Shown piece by piece: positions 27,302 to 38,006 of a stretch of DNA of 64,000 bases. The stretch is from Mesorhizobium norvegicum (GTDB lineage: Bacteria; Pseudomonadota; Alphaproteobacteria; Rhizobiales; Rhizobiaceae). Made by a program: the position numbers and the translations under genes. Where the stretch lies: the NCBI RefSeq assembly GCF_004919685.1, contig NZ_SMYZ01000038.1, positions 1 through 64,000 on the forward strand, in the 5' to 3' direction. Each line of letters begins with the position of its first letter. The stretch's first letter is position 1. Below the pieces are notes generated by a model. The model ran no database searches, was not told the DNA's origin, and worked only from the letters and a program-made list of their open reading frames with translations.

Positions 27302-28066
27302 ATGAGTGCATCGACGCCAAACGCTGCCATTTCCGATCTCCGAGATCGCATTGCGCGTCTCGAAGGCGGGAACACGCGCGAACGAGCGGTGCTTCCCTTC
27401 GGCGTCGCTTCCATCGACAGCCATCTGCCCGGGGGCGGTGTGGCGCTTGGTGCTCTTCATGAGGTGGCCGGTGGCGGCAATGGTGCAATCGATGGCGCTG
27501 CTGCATCGCTTTTTGCTGCAGGCATTGCGGCCAGGACGCAAGGCAAGGTGCTGTGGTGTGTGACGCGCCAGGATCTGTTTGCGCCGGCAATCGCACAGGT
27601 CGGACTTCACCCTGACCGGGTGATCTATGTCGAAGCCGGTGACGACAAATCCTTGCTCGCCTGCTTCGAGGAAGGCCTGCGGCACGTCGGACTTGGGGCC
27701 GTGGTTGCCGAGGTTGCCCGTCTGTCGATGACGGCCTCGCGCCGCTTGCAGCTTGCGTCTGAAGGCTCCGGCGCGATGGGCATCGCCATCCGTCGGTGGC
27801 GCCGGCAGACCGAAGCTGCGGATTTCGGACAGCCGACGGCGTCTATCACTCGCTGGCGGGTTTCCGTGCTGCCATCGCGGCCGCTGCCGGTGCCCGGCAT
27901 TGGCAGGGCACGATGGCAACTCGAATTGATCAGATCTCGTGGAGGGGAAACGCTCGATATCGAAGTGGAGGCTTGTGATGCAAAGGGTCGTCTCGCTCTT
28001 CCTTCCAAGCTGGTCGACCGACCGGCTCAGAAGGAAATTGGGCGACGTCTCGCCGCCACCGGATAG
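27302..28066 (+). CDS. imuA: Mutagenesis accessory protein ImuA (RecA/SulA-like)
   Basis: First gene of the SOS mutagenesis cassette, 254 residues. It resembles a shortened RecA core: PFGVASIDSHLPGGGVALGA at the start of the ATPase-like region and GKVLWCVTRQDLFAPAI after it, but no classical Walker A GxxxxGKT is visible (the place reads EVAGGGNGAID). ImuA proteins interact with ImuB and DnaE2 and are needed for damage-induced mutagenesis. AGGGGA precedes the ATG. The end overlaps imuB by 89 bases, so the two are coupled. Controlled by the LexA box at 27256-27270. Confidence 0.88.
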   Translation: MSASTPNAAISDLRDRIARLEGGNTRERAVLPFGVASIDSHLPGGGVALGALHEVAGGGNGAIDGAAASLFAAGIAARTQGKVLWCVTRQDLFAPAIAQVGLHPDRVIYVEAGDDKSLLACFEEGLRHVGLGAVVAEVARLSMTASRRLQLASEGSGAMGIAIRRWRRQTEAADFGQPTASITRWRVSVLPSRPLPVPGIGRARWQLELIRSRGGETLDIEVEACDAKGRLALPSKLVDRPAQKEIGRRLAATG

Positions 28067-29501
28067 GCCCTTGGTGCTGGTCGGGCGGCAAGGCAATCGC
28101 CGCTTCGTGACCGCAGTCGATCGCGCGGCATTGGAAGCGGGCCTGCGAGTCGGAATGCCGGCGACGAAGGCACAGGCCCTCGTCAAGGGGCTGGCGGTCA
28201 TGGATGCCGAACCCGATGCCGACGCGGAGGCATTGGAGCGGCTGGCGCTATGGGCATTGCGGCGATACGCGCCGATGGTGGCAGCGGATCCTCCGGATGG
28301 ATTGGTCATGGATACCACTGGCGCCGATCACCTTCACGGCGGTGAGCAATTGATGCTGGCCGATATGGTCGAACGCCTCGGCCAGGTCGGCTTCTCGGCG
28401 CGGGCAGCGATTGCGGATAGCTGGGGTGCCGCTCACGCTGTTGCGCGATACGGCAAGCAGACCGTCAGCATGGTCGCCGTCAATGCAACGCTCGGCGCCA
28501 TTCTTCCTCTACCTATTCTGTCTCTGCGGCTGCCCTCCGCAACCGTCAGCGGGTTGCGGGTTCTGGGCTTCGACGGGGTGGAGGAACTCCTGAAGCAGCC
28601 TCGTGCGCCACTGACGCTGCGCTTCGGACCGGAACTCGGCCGCCGGCTTGACCAGGCATCTGGACAGCTTGCGGAACCGATAGAGCCAGTGCGGCCAGCC
28701 GATGTGGTCGAGGTGAAACGTGCCTTTGGCGAACCCATCGGTGCGGCCGAGACAATCGCGCGTTACGTCGGCAAGCTTGTTCAGGCGCTGTGTATCGAGT
28801 TGGAGGCCAAAGGCCTCGGTGCGCGAAAGCTCGACCTGCTGCTCTGCCGCGTCGACAACCGCGTCGAAGCCATCCGCGTCGGCACGGCCTTGCCGGTGCG
28901 CGATGTGAAGCGGCTGACGCGACTTATCTGCGACAAGATCGAGACGATCGATCCGGGCTTCGGCATCGAGTTGATGCGCTTGTCGGCGCCTCTGCCCGAA
29001 CCGCTCACACCCAGGCAGGCCACTTCGTCTCTCATCGAGCAAAGCGACGCTGACATCTCTGATCTGATCGACATCCTCAGCAATCGTGTCGGCGAGGAGA
29101 GGCTCTATCGGTTTGCGCCGGTGGCAAGCGACGTGCCCGAGCGATCGTTCCGGCGTGTGGCGCCCGCCTCGGCCGAAACCGGCGAGGCATGGCCAGATCA
29201 TTGGCCGCGCCCGGCGCGTCTGTTTACCGTGCCGGAGCTGATCGAGGCGATAGCGTTGCTGCCGGATCATCCGCCGGCCAGCTTTACCTGGAGAGGCATC
29301 CGTCGACGGGTCAAGCGCGCCGATGGCCCCGAGCGGGTCTTTGGCGAATGGTGGAAGCGTGATGCCGAGCTTGCCGCCGTGCGCGACTATTTTCAGGTCG
29401 AAGATGAAGCCGGCGAGCGGTTCTGGATCTATCGCGCCGGCGACGGCGAGGATGCCGCGACCGGTTCGCATCGCTGGTTCTTGCACGGCATCTTCGGATG
29501 A
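27978..29501 (+). CDS. imuB: Y-family polymerase-like mutagenesis protein ImuB
   Basis: A 507-residue DinB/UmuC-like protein. The start at 27978 ([20 protein letters not shown]) has GGAGG upstream and is preferred to the longer frame. Where active Y-family polymerases carry the metal-binding DxD near the N-terminus this protein has FLPSWSTD, so it is probably catalytically dead, as established for ImuB elsewhere. [14 protein letters not shown] and [18 protein letters not shown] mark the palm and fingers. Its role is to bring DnaE2 to the sliding clamp at lesions. It overlaps imuA by 89 bases and dnaE2 by four. Confidence 0.9.
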   Translation: MQRVVSLFLPSWSTDRLRRKLGDVSPPPDRPLVLVGRQGNRRFVTAVDRAALEAGLRVGMPATKAQALVKGLAVMDAEPDADAEALERLALWALRRYAPMVAADPPDGLVMDTTGADHLHGGEQLMLADMVERLGQVGFSARAAIADSWGAAHAVARYGKQTVSMVAVNATLGAILPLPILSLRLPSATVSGLRVLGFDGVEELLKQPRAPLTLRFGPELGRRLDQASGQLAEPIEPVRPADVVEVKRAFGEPIGAAETIARYVGKLVQALCIELEAKGLGARKLDLLLCRVDNRVEAIRVGTALPVRDVKRLTRLICDKIETIDPGFGIELMRLSAPLPEPLTPRQATSSLIEQSDADISDLIDILSNRVGEERLYRFAPVASDVPERSFRRVAPASAETGEAWPDHWPRPARLFTVPELIEAIALLPDHPPASFTWRGIRRRVKRADGPERVFGEWWKRDAELAAVRDYFQVEDEAGERFWIYRAGDGEDAATGSHRWFLHGIFG

Positions 29502-32500
29502 CTGCACGTTACGTCGAACTGCAATGCACCTCGCATTTTTCGTTCCTGCGCGGCGCCAGTTCCTGCGATGAATTGTTTGCGCAAGCAGCCCTCATGGGCA
29601 TACCAGCACTCGGCATCTGCGACCGCAACAGCCTGGCCGGCATCGTCCGGGCGCACGAGGCGGCAAAGGCGACCGGCGTCAGGCTGATCGTCGGCTGCCG
29701 GCTGGATCTGGCGGAAGAGATTTCGATCCTGGTCTATCCGAGCGACCGCGCGGCCTACTCACGCCTTTGTCGCTTGCTGTCTCTGGGCAAGAAGCGTGGG
29801 GGCAAGGCGAAATGCGTGCTGCATTGGGCCGACCTTGTCGCTTATGGCGACGGCCTCATTGCGGTGTTCATTCCCGACCAGGCCGACGACACATGCTCGA
29901 TGTGGCTTCGGCGGCTGCGCGAGGCTTTTGGCGATCGGGCTTACATGGCGCTGACGCTGCGGCGGCGTCCGAACGATGCGCTGCGGCTGCACGATCTGTC
30001 CAACCTTGCCGGACAGGCCGGCGTGCCAACAGTCGTTACCAATGATGTTCTGTTCCACGAGCCGTCACGACGCATCCTGCAGGACGTCGTCACCTGCATC
30101 CGGCACAATGTCACGATCGATGACGCCGGGTTTCGGCGCGAGCGGCACGCCGACCGCTACCTGAAATCGCCCGATGAAATGGCACGGCTTTTTGGTCGCT
30201 ACCCCGAGGCGCTCACTCGGACGCTTGAGATCGCCGAGCGTTGCCGGTTCTCATTGGACGAGCTTGCCTATCAATATCCCGAGGAGCGGATGCTGCCGGG
30301 CCTGACACCGCAGCAGGCCTTGGAGAAACTCACTTGGGAAGGCGCAACCGAGCGTTTTCCCGAAGGCGTGCCGGACAAGGTCGTTGGCACGCTCAAGCAT
30401 GAATTGCAGCTCATCGAGAAGCTGCAATACGCGCCGTATTTTCTGACGGTCAATTCGATCGTGCGCTTTGCCGGCAGCCAGGACATTCTCTGCCAGGGCA
30501 GGGGATCGGCGGCAAACAGCGCCGTCTGCTATGTGCTTGGCATCACCTCGATCGACCCCGACCGCAATGATCTTCTGTTCGAACGCTTCGTTTCGGAAGA
30601 GCGCCGCGAGCCGCCCGACATCGATGTCGATTTCGAACATGAGCGGCGCGAAATCGTCATGCAATGGGTGTTCGACACCTATGGCCGCGAACACGCGGCC
30701 TTGTGCTCAACCGTCATCCGCTACCGCTCCAAAGGCGCCTTGCGCGATGTCGGCAAGGCTCTGGGTCTGCCCGAAGATTTGATCAAGATGCTGTCGTCGC
30801 AGGTGTGGGGCTGGTCGGACGAAGGCGTCCAGCCGAAACATGCCGAGGAGTTGAACCTCAATCTCGGCGATCGCCGCCTGCGGCTGGCGCTCGACCTGGC
30901 CAGGCAATTGATCGGCGCGCCGCGCCATCTGTCGCAACATCCCGGTGGCTTCGTGCTGACGCGCGACAGGCTCGATGATCTGGTTCCCATTGAACCCGCT
31001 GCGATGAAGGATCGTCAGGTCATCGAATGGGACAAGGACGACATCGACGCACTGAAGTTCATGAAGGTCGACGTGCTGGCGCTTGGCATGTTGTCCTGCA
31101 TGAAACGGGGCTTCGATCTCCTGTCCAAACACAAGGAGATCACTCTCGATCTCGCCAGCATCCCGGCCGAGGATCCGCGCACCTACGCGATGATCCGCAA
31201 GGCTGATACGCTCGGCACCTTCCAGATCGAATCCCGCGCCCAGATGTCGATGCTGCCACGCATCAAGCCGCGGACCTTCTATGACCTCGTCATCGAGGTC
31301 GCGATCGTGCGGCCGGGGCCGATCCAAGGCGACATGGTGCACCCATATCTGCGCCGGCGCGAAGGCAAGGAGGACGTCGTCTATCCTAAGCCCGAGCTCG
31401 AAAAGGTGCTCGGAAAGACACTGGGCGTGCCGCTGTTTCAGGAGCAGGCGATGCGGGTGGCGATCGAATGCGCAGGCTTCACACCCGGTGAGGCCGATCA
31501 GCTTCGCCGTGCCATGGCTACCTTCAAACACACGGGCGGCGTCTCCAGCTTCGGTGCCAAGCTGATCGGGGGCATGGTGAAGAACGGCTATGAACGCGAA
31601 TTCGCCGAAAAGACCTTCAAGCAGCTGGAAGGCTTCGGAAGCTATGGCTTTCCCGAAAGCCATGCGGCGAGCTTCGCGCTGATCGCCTACGCCTCCTCCT
31701 GGCTGAAATGCCATCACCCCGATGTCTTCTGCGCGGCCCTTCTCAATGCTCAGCCGATGGGCTTCTACGCACCGGCGCAGATCGTTCGCGATGCCCGTGA
31801 CCATGGTGTCGAAGTGCGCCCTGTCTGCGTCAACGCTTCACGTTGGGATTGCACACTCGAGCCCGTGGATGACGAGAGTGGGTTCGCCGTTCGCCTCGGC
31901 CTGCGAATGGTCCGCGGCCTGGCCAATGCCAACGCGGCAACGATCGTCACCACACGTGCCGACCAGCCCTTCGCGTCGGTGGCTGACCTCTGGCACCGGG
32001 CCGGTGTTCCCGCTGCCTCTCTGGTTGAGCTCGCCCAGGCCGACGCGTTCCAACCGTCCTTATCGCTGGCGAGGCGTGAGGCACTATGGGCGATCAAGGC
32101 ATTGCTCGACGAGCCGCTGCCGCTGTTTGCGGCGGCCTCGGCTCGCGCGCAACAGACGGTGCCGGAGATTCATGAGCCCGCAGTCACATTGCGTGCCATG
32201 ACATCAGGCGGTGAGGTCGTTGAAGACTACGGGCATGTCGGGCTGACCCTGCGCGAACATCCTGTTTCCTTCCTGCGCGCTGACCTGCGCCGCAAGCGCA
32301 TCGTCTCTTGTCGAGAAGCAATGCAGGCGCGCGACGGACAATGGCTTGAGGCGGCTGGCCTCGTGCTGGTCCGTCAACGCCCCGGCTCGGCCAAGGGCGT
32401 GATGTTCATCACGCTTGAGGACGAGACCGGCATTGCCAATCTGGTGGTTTGGGTGAAGGTCTTCGAGAAATATCGCAGGGTCGTGCTCGGCGCCGGCATG

Positions 32501-32764
32501 ATCGGCGTCTATGGGCGCATCCAGCGCGAAGGTGAGGTGGTCCATCTCGTCGCCCATCGGCTGAGCGATCTCTCCGCTGAACTTGCAAGCGTCGGTGATC
32601 GGGATGCCGCCTTTCCGCTGCCGCATGGCCGTGGCGACGAATTCCACCACGGCAGTCCAACGCCCGACCCACGCGGGCTGCCGAAGGGACCGAGACCGCG
32701 GAATATCATTGATCCCTATCTGCACATCGACCAGATCAAGGTGAAGACGCGGGATTTCAAATAA
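29498..32764 (+). CDS. dnaE2: Error-prone DNA polymerase III alpha subunit DnaE2 (ImuC)
   Basis: A C-family polymerase of 1088 residues, the length normal for DnaE2 and shorter than replicative DnaE. The PHP domain opens [20 protein letters not shown]. The palm carries [17 protein letters not shown] and [15 protein letters not shown] with the catalytic aspartates. [32 protein letters not shown] and a C-terminal OB fold ([18 protein letters not shown]) follow. The clamp-binding tail of DnaE1 is missing, so ImuB must recruit it. It performs translesion synthesis after damage. ATGA overlap with imuB; no terminator recognised after it. Confidence 0.95.
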   Translation: MTARYVELQCTSHFSFLRGASSCDELFAQAALMGIPALGICDRNSLAGIVRAHEAAKATGVRLIVGCRLDLAEEISILVYPSDRAAYSRLCRLLSLGKKRGGKAKCVLHWADLVAYGDGLIAVFIPDQADDTCSMWLRRLREAFGDRAYMALTLRRRPNDALRLHDLSNLAGQAGVPTVVTNDVLFHEPSRRILQDVVTCIRHNVTIDDAGFRRERHADRYLKSPDEMARLFGRYPEALTRTLEIAERCRFSLDELAYQYPEERMLPGLTPQQALEKLTWEGATERFPEGVPDKVVGTLKHELQLIEKLQYAPYFLTVNSIVRFAGSQDILCQGRGSAANSAVCYVLGITSIDPDRNDLLFERFVSEERREPPDIDVDFEHERREIVMQWVFDTYGREHAALCSTVIRYRSKGALRDVGKALGLPEDLIKMLSSQVWGWSDEGVQPKHAEELNLNLGDRRLRLALDLARQLIGAPRHLSQHPGGFVLTRDRLDDLVPIEPAAMKDRQVIEWDKDDIDALKFMKVDVLALGMLSCMKRGFDLLSKHKEITLDLASIPAEDPRTYAMIRKADTLGTFQIESRAQMSMLPRIKPRTFYDLVIEVAIVRPGPIQGDMVHPYLRRREGKEDVVYPKPELEKVLGKTLGVPLFQEQAMRVAIECAGFTPGEADQLRRAMATFKHTGGVSSFGAKLIGGMVKNGYEREFAEKTFKQLEGFGSYGFPESHAASFALIAYASSWLKCHHPDVFCAALLNAQPMGFYAPAQIVRDARDHGVEVRPVCVNASRWDCTLEPVDDESGFAVRLGLRMVRGLANANAATIVTTRADQPFASVADLWHRAGVPAASLVELAQADAFQPSLSLARREALWAIKALLDEPLPLFAAASARAQQTVPEIHEPAVTLRAMTSGGEVVEDYGHVGLTLREHPVSFLRADLRRKRIVSCREAMQARDGQWLEAAGLVLVRQRPGSAKGVMFITLEDETGIANLVVWVKVFEKYRRVVLGAGMIGVYGRIQREGEVVHLVAHRLSDLSAELASVGDRDAAFPLPHGRGDEFHHGSPTPDPRGLPKGPRPRNIIDPYLHIDQIKVKTRDFK

Positions 32765-32868
32765 GTCTGAGGAGGAATCGGCTTGCAGGAGGAATGACCG
32801 GGACTGAGTCATGTGGGACACCTGCCTATGCCGCTCTACGCCAGAATCGGACGCTGGCATCGCGAGAG

Positions 32869-35304
32869 TTATGCCACGCGCAATGCCGTTTCCTCTCGAA
32901 AACCGTGTCGCGTAGCAATGCACTGACTATCGCGCCGACTGGAGCGATTTAGTTCTAATGTGATAAGGCTGTCGTCAGAAAACGCTGGACTCAGTTCCAG
33001 ACGCAGGTACTCGAACAACTGCCGATCATGCACAGCAATCATCACCTGCCGGGAATGCTCTTTCGAAAGCGTTCGAAGCAAGGCAGCGAAGTGTGCAATG
33101 TGGATGTCGTCCATCGATTGGACTGGATCGTCGAGTATCAGCCAAGGAAGCTGTACTGGCACAGATAGATGTAAGGCGATAAAAAGCGTCAGTGCAGCGG
33201 TGTTGAGGTTACCAGCACTGAGCATTGCTCCGGGAGTGCCACCGGCCACGTCGTCGCCAAGATCTCTGTGGGGCGTGTATAGCTTAGGCTGAAGGCGTTG
33301 CGTACTAGCCTCGGGAATACGAAACGCAGGAACAAACTCCTCGCCCGGCGCCAACCGAACAAAAAGGTCCCGCCATAGACGATTGAGACGATCGTTGAAC
33401 TCTCGCCGGATAATACTCGACCGGACCGCATCAACGGCATCCCGAATCTTCAAGCCATCACTTCGCAGTGCCTGTGCTCGTTGCAAGGCAGCTTCGTTCC
33501 GATCCCATGCGGCTTGGTATCCAGAGACGACGGAATCGATTTGCTCCATTTGCGACTTGGCGGTCCGAATTGCGGTTATCGCCTCCAGCGCCGCGGCCCG
33601 GTTGCGGATGCGCACTGTCAGTCGATCACGTTCTTTGGTAAGCGCTAGTTCAATGCGGTCAGCGAAGGCCTCTATGGTCTCTCCTTCACCTGGAAGAATC
33701 TGACTGATGCTGTTTGCTAGCTCGTTCAAATTTCCTCGGATTGCAAGCCGCCGACCGCTGCTCTGTTGAGTCTTCGTAAGCCTTTGCCGTGCGGCAACGT
33801 CGGCCTCTATGAGGCGTTGCCCTGATTCCAGCGCCGGTCCCAGGGCATCTAGCGCCCGTTGGACATCGACAACCTCTGTAGTCCGCCTATCAATTGCTGC
33901 CAATGATTCCTCGTCAATCTGACGGGACGCTAGGCCGCCAATCGACTGTTGAAGACGTTCAATAGATGCCTGCTGGTCGCTGCGAGAGCGACCCAACGCA
34001 ATGAGGCGGTCAGCCGAACTCGACAGCGATCGCGTTTTTGCATGAACATGATCCGACAATGCGCCGTGATCGAGTTCCGCGTAGTTGCGGTCGCAGACTG
34101 GACAAACATCATCAATAATGAAGCTCGAAATCTCTGCCAGGGCGGCGCTCAAAGATCCAGAGTTGGACGCAATCGCCGACAGCTCTCGGTCGATTGTCAT
34201 CAATTGCTCGTTCGCGACTACTAGCTGGTCCTGCGCCTCAGCAAGCTGTCTTGCATCCACCCGTCCGCGACTTGCCTTATCTGCGGATTGCGCCAGCTCC
34301 CCAGCCAGAAGACGAAGGGCCTCCGCGCGGAAGAGATTCAGATCCGGAGAAAACGCCACGTGGGGTATCAGTGTCTCGACGCGCGCTCGGAGGTCAGACG
34401 AACGATCGCCATACGATTCCTGCCAAGCACGCAGAGCCGCAGTCGACCGTTCAGCGCCATCAGAAAGTTCGCTCTCGACCATACTGGCATCACTGTCAGA
34501 CTGGTCCGCCATGTCCCGACGAATGGACGCGAGAACACGGAGCTGGTCGGTCAGCCGAGCCAGCGCCGCATCGTCTTCCTCGCGATCAGTCGCAAGGATC
34601 GAGACTTGTTCCGGGATTTCTGGGTTTGGCACGATACCAAGTGCCTCGATAGCGACGCGGAGCTCACCGCGCTTCGCCAGAACTCCATGCTCTAACGATT
34701 TTCGCGCGTCCCATTGGTCCTTGATCAAGGGCTCCAACCTGCCCTTTTCGATTTCGACCGTAGACCAACCATCAATTACTTTGCGCACGTTTCGAACATC
34801 GGCCAGTGGCTTCAGCCCCGCCTCGAGCGCATCCAGTCGATCGAGCCCGAGCAGGCTGCTGACAAAACGAGCGAGCGGAGACGCCGAGTCCGATCCCGCG
34901 TCTTGGTAGATTTGCAGCAACTGGCCCAGGAGCGATTGCGGAAGATACGCTCGCTCTCCGAAGAACTCAGCAATTTCGTCATCTAACACTCTGCCGGGAG
35001 ATACTTTGCCCTCGGCCAGTTCGGTTCGGAACCTCTCGATACCTTCTTCGGTGGATACAGATACCTCCGCATAACCGCTCAAGGCTCTCTTATGTAGCAA
35101 TTGCAGCTGATAGTCAGGATCGGCACGGCGGAGGGCGTCAACCCTTCCCGTCAGCGCAAGCTCGATGGCGGAAAGTAAGCTCGTCTTCCCGGCGCCGTTC
35201 TCGCCATGCACAAGGACCACTTTTGCGTCCAACGGTGCGTGAATATGGCCGCGAATGCTACGAAAGTTAGCAACGTCTATGCTGCACAGTTGAGCGTATT
35301 TCAT
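32869..35304 (-). CDS. SMC/SbcC/RecF-like ATPase with zinc hook, third gene of a SIR2 operon
   Basis: An 811-residue ABC-type ATPase of the SMC/RecN/SbcC group. Walker A is HGENGAGKTSLLSAIELAL (residues about 33-51). Long coiled coils surround a CxxC hook (VCPVCDRNYAEL) near residue 400, as in Rad50. The ABC signature-like part GAMLSAGNLNTAALTLFIAL and Walker B WLILDDPVQSMDD (near residue 725) lead to the H-loop MIAVHDRQLF. No nuclease partner of the SbcD type is encoded. The start overlaps the 206-residue gene by ATGA. Such ATPases in defence operons sense foreign DNA or DNA ends and trigger an effector, here probably the SIR2 protein. Confidence 0.85.
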   Translation of the reverse strand: MKYAQLCSIDVANFRSIRGHIHAPLDAKVVLVHGENGAGKTSLLSAIELALTGRVDALRRADPDYQLQLLHKRALSGYAEVSVSTEEGIERFRTELAEGKVSPGRVLDDEIAEFFGERAYLPQSLLGQLLQIYQDAGSDSASPLARFVSSLLGLDRLDALEAGLKPLADVRNVRKVIDGWSTVEIEKGRLEPLIKDQWDARKSLEHGVLAKRGELRVAIEALGIVPNPEIPEQVSILATDREEDDAALARLTDQLRVLASIRRDMADQSDSDASMVESELSDGAERSTAALRAWQESYGDRSSDLRARVETLIPHVAFSPDLNLFRAEALRLLAGELAQSADKASRGRVDARQLAEAQDQLVVANEQLMTIDRELSAIASNSGSLSAALAEISSFIIDDVCPVCDRNYAELDHGALSDHVHAKTRSLSSSADRLIALGRSRSDQQASIERLQQSIGGLASRQIDEESLAAIDRRTTEVVDVQRALDALGPALESGQRLIEADVAARQRLTKTQQSSGRRLAIRGNLNELANSISQILPGEGETIEAFADRIELALTKERDRLTVRIRNRAAALEAITAIRTAKSQMEQIDSVVSGYQAAWDRNEAALQRAQALRSDGLKIRDAVDAVRSSIIRREFNDRLNRLWRDLFVRLAPGEEFVPAFRIPEASTQRLQPKLYTPHRDLGDDVAGGTPGAMLSAGNLNTAALTLFIALHLSVPVQLPWLILDDPVQSMDDIHIAHFAALLRTLSKEHSRQVMIAVHDRQLFEYLRLELSPAFSDDSLITLELNRSSRRDSQCIATRHGFREETALRVA

Positions 35305-35921
35305 TCGTCGCCTTCAACATACAAGCGGCTACCTATAAAGGCTGCGAGCTCCTGAGTAACCGCTTCGTCTCCTAGACGCGAACTCGCCATTAGCGCCTTT
35401 AGAAAGTCCTTGTTGACGTCGTCCGGCACACCAGCGACTAGCGATTCAATTGCTGTAGGTTCATTACCCTGCCCATCGTCCCTCGGAGGAATCTCCAAGG
35501 GTAAAAGCAAACGGATGCGATCCTCGAGTTGGCGCCTGGCCTTATCATCCTGCGGATTGCCATCTAAGTCGACGCTAATCGGTTCAACGATAAGAACGCG
35601 ACAAGTCTCTGAAAGCGCCTCAATATCTCCCGCGAGCGCCGCTCCTGCCAGCACCACCGTCAGCACAAGGCTCGATCTGGCTACATCCAAGGCTCGGCTA
35701 AGCGCCTCGATGCGTCTCCTTACTTGCGTTGAGTCAGTATCACCAAACGACCCGGTGGTGGTATCGACAACGATGACCAGGTCAAGCCCACGCCCTTCGC
35801 TGCCGCGCATCGCCTTGGTGAAATCAAAGCTCACGGAAGCAACCCTGAACGGCGTAGCTACGTCATCGTAGCCTGCCGTGCGCAGCCGGTTCCCTATCGC
35901 GACAACGAGAGGCGAGTTCAT
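35301..35921 (-). CDS. Middle gene of the SIR2-ATPase operon, unknown alpha/beta protein
   Basis: A 206-residue protein of unknown family. The N-terminal half alternates strands and helices (SPLVVAIGNRLRTAGYDDVA, RGLDLVIVVDTTTG, ARSSLVLTVVLAGAALAG, CRVLIVEPISVDLDG), resembling a nuclease-like or Rossmann-like fold but without a clear catalytic triad. The C-terminal part is helical (DDVNKDFLKALMASSRLGDE). It overlaps both neighbours by four bases (ATGA each side), so the three proteins are made together and likely form one complex, with this one as an adaptor between SIR2 and ATPase (inference). Confidence 0.7.
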   Translation of the reverse strand: MNSPLVVAIGNRLRTAGYDDVATPFRVASVSFDFTKAMRGSEGRGLDLVIVVDTTTGSFGDTDSTQVRRRIEALSRALDVARSSLVLTVVLAGAALAGDIEALSETCRVLIVEPISVDLDGNPQDDKARRQLEDRIRLLLPLEIPPRDDGQGNEPTAIESLVAGVPDDVNKDFLKALMASSRLGDEAVTQELAAFIGSRLYVEGDE

Positions 35922-37666
35922 AGGGACACCTCTGAAACGAACTCCGTCTTCATCGTTTCAACATCCGGGCAGCGATCGACGAGACTTTGGATGCTCAGGT
36001 GCCGTGTGATTACACGACCATTCCGACCAGGAGCCCCGCGTACGCGGCGGGAGCCTAAGCCCGATCCCATCACTTGATTCCAAGTGTCGTCGGCATGGAG
36101 TACTATTGCGTTGTTGTTTGCGAAAGCGCCAGCCTTCTCGAGACTAAGGGCCTCAGCCGCGCCCTTGACGACAAATATTGGCCTCAGATCCGCGCCGTCC
36201 CATAGACCTTTGGCCCCAATCGCTCCGTCGGCTAGTGCTCCCGCACCGGGGAGTTGCAGTGACCAAAGGCCCGACGCTCTCCCATGCTGAAGCATGGAAA
36301 GAGCGGCAGCGAAATTGCCAAGCCCAGCGGATACGGCATTAGCATCCAAAGCCAGTTGCTGGAGCCCTGACGAACTGATCGGTTCGTATCCATCGGGGTT
36401 GGTGGGAAGCGACCCAGTTCGAAAAATCCCAAGAAGCCGCGACCAAACCGCGATTGCCTTGTAAACGAAGTTCGTCCGGCTTTCGTCGTCCGGATCCACA
36501 AGAGCCATCTCCGCCACGTCATTCCGGAGTCCCGTCAGCAGCGAAGCAAGGCCGGCGACCGAACCATCTCTTCCCGCCGCCTGCAGGCTCTTGGTCATCA
36601 GAAGGATAAGTTTCTTCTCGATGACCTGGATCACGAGCGCAATCAATACCTGCTCTGCCCACGCCTGGAGGTGCGAGGATGCCTGAATCGCGTCCATGTT
36701 GTCATTGTAGGCGTCACCGTAGACGATTTTCAGAACGTCCTGCTGGCCTTCCTTGATTTGGTCTTCGCAGAACACGTGGCCGGGAGCGTTTGGATCCGGA
36801 GGCCACGGCCACGGGTTCGCTTTTTTGGCAGCGGAGAAGACCCCCTGGAGGTTCGCGTCTTGGATCGAAAGGCCCATCACTAGGGATTTATGTGTCGTCG
36901 CGATGCCTCGCACTGTGTCGACCATGGCCGCGAAGAGCGGATTGTTCGGCCACTCGACGATCTGTGTGTGGCTGCCGGTCAGATAGGCTCTGAACGGGTC
37001 TTTCTCCTTGGCCGCATAGACGATGCAGCCGTGGAACTTCAGCAATCGTGCAGTGCCGCCCGCACTCCTCAACTGGTTGGGATCGACCACTACCTGGAGC
37101 ACGCCGTTGGCGCCGCCGCTCAGGAGCACGATGGCAGCCTCGATGAAGCCGTCCCAATTTGCCGACGCCATCTCGCGAACAGCGCCTTCCAACACAAGAA
37201 TAGCAACGCAAAGGTGCTCCGCCGCGGGCGCGGCTGGATGGGCAAAAGCCGCTCGGATATCAACCGCCTCCCAGAGCATAAAATCGGCCGGCTCGCCCTT
37301 GATACGGATGTCGAGCAATCTCGAGTACTTGTTCCACAGCCTGTTTTGTATCGCGGCGTGCTGTGGCCAATCTTCAAAGGGTGTTGGGTACTGCATTTCC
37401 AGCTCGGCGAGATTTGCCTCGCCAAGCACCAGCGCCTCTCGCAGTTTTGGGAGGAACTTGGCCGCCGTGGCGGGATCGAGTGCCCGTACACGCAAGTAGT
37501 TCACGGCCGAGTCAATCAGGTTACCGAGGTTCGGTGCCTTCCGCGATATGCCTGAACCAATCCAAAGGGCGAATTCGCCACTGGCGACGGCTTCGGCCAC
37601 CTTGGCAAACGGCCCGTCGAGCTTCTCGAGCACCTCTCGAACAGAAATCTCACTCGCAGTCGGCAC
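35918..37666 (-). CDS. SIR2-domain protein, first gene of putative anti-phage operon
   Basis: A protein of about 582 residues with a divergent SIR2 (NAD-consuming) domain. FALWIGSGISRKAPNL is the NAD-binding GxGxS loop, SANWDGFIEAAIV stands for the canonical TTNYD, LKFHGCIVYA carries the catalytic His, and VMGLSIQDANLQGVF matches the GxSxxD motif. The remaining C-terminal 250 residues are unassigned. The preferred start is GTG at 37666 with GGGGGCGAG upstream; an ATG at 37825 would add 53 mostly basic residues without family character. SIR2 domains in defence systems degrade NAD+ to stop infected cells. Coupled by ATGA to the next gene. Confidence 0.8.
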   Translation of the reverse strand: MPTASEISVREVLEKLDGPFAKVAEAVASGEFALWIGSGISRKAPNLGNLIDSAVNYLRVRALDPATAAKFLPKLREALVLGEANLAELEMQYPTPFEDWPQHAAIQNRLWNKYSRLLDIRIKGEPADFMLWEAVDIRAAFAHPAAPAAEHLCVAILVLEGAVREMASANWDGFIEAAIVLLSGGANGVLQVVVDPNQLRSAGGTARLLKFHGCIVYAAKEKDPFRAYLTGSHTQIVEWPNNPLFAAMVDTVRGIATTHKSLVMGLSIQDANLQGVFSAAKKANPWPWPPDPNAPGHVFCEDQIKEGQQDVLKIVYGDAYNDNMDAIQASSHLQAWAEQVLIALVIQVIEKKLILLMTKSLQAAGRDGSVAGLASLLTGLRNDVAEMALVDPDDESRTNFVYKAIAVWSRLLGIFRTGSLPTNPDGYEPISSSGLQQLALDANAVSAGLGNFAAALSMLQHGRASGLWSLQLPGAGALADGAIGAKGLWDGADLRPIFVVKGAAEALSLEKAGAFANNNAIVLHADDTWNQVMGSGLGSRRVRGAPGRNGRVITRHLSIQSLVDRCPDVETMKTEFVSEVSL

Positions 37667-38006
37667 CCTACTCGCCCCCAAAGCACTCTTCGCAATATGG
37701 CCAACCTCGCGCCTAGACGGCCGGTGTTTTCTTATTGGCGATACTGTATGGCGCAAGCTGTATTGCATTCTCGGCGCAACGCAATGGACTTGTGGTTCAA
37801 GTCGATGCCGACGATCCCTCGGCATTTCTGAATACTGCTATTGAAGTGTCGAGGCGCTCTCGAATTACCTTACTTGACCTACCGCCGTCGCGAAATCCGT
37901 CAATAGCCGGCAATCACTTCGAAACATTCAGACCCCATCAAACTGACCAGCATTCCCCCTTAGTCGACGAGTGCGGCGTTGGTGCAAAGCGCGCCGGGCG
38001 TTGGAG
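37667..38006. other. Intergenic region upstream of the SIR2 operon
   Basis: Between the SRAP stop and the SIR2 start, more AT-rich than its surroundings, which fits recently acquired DNA. The operon promoter should be here on the minus strand. No operator or hairpin was recognised. Confidence 0.45.

Noticed and set aside
28509..29507. 332-residue open frame on the minus strand
   Set aside because: Antisense to imuB; shadow coding due to high GC.
30707..31804. 365-residue open frame on the minus strand
   Set aside because: Antisense to dnaE2 and without motifs or a ribosome site.
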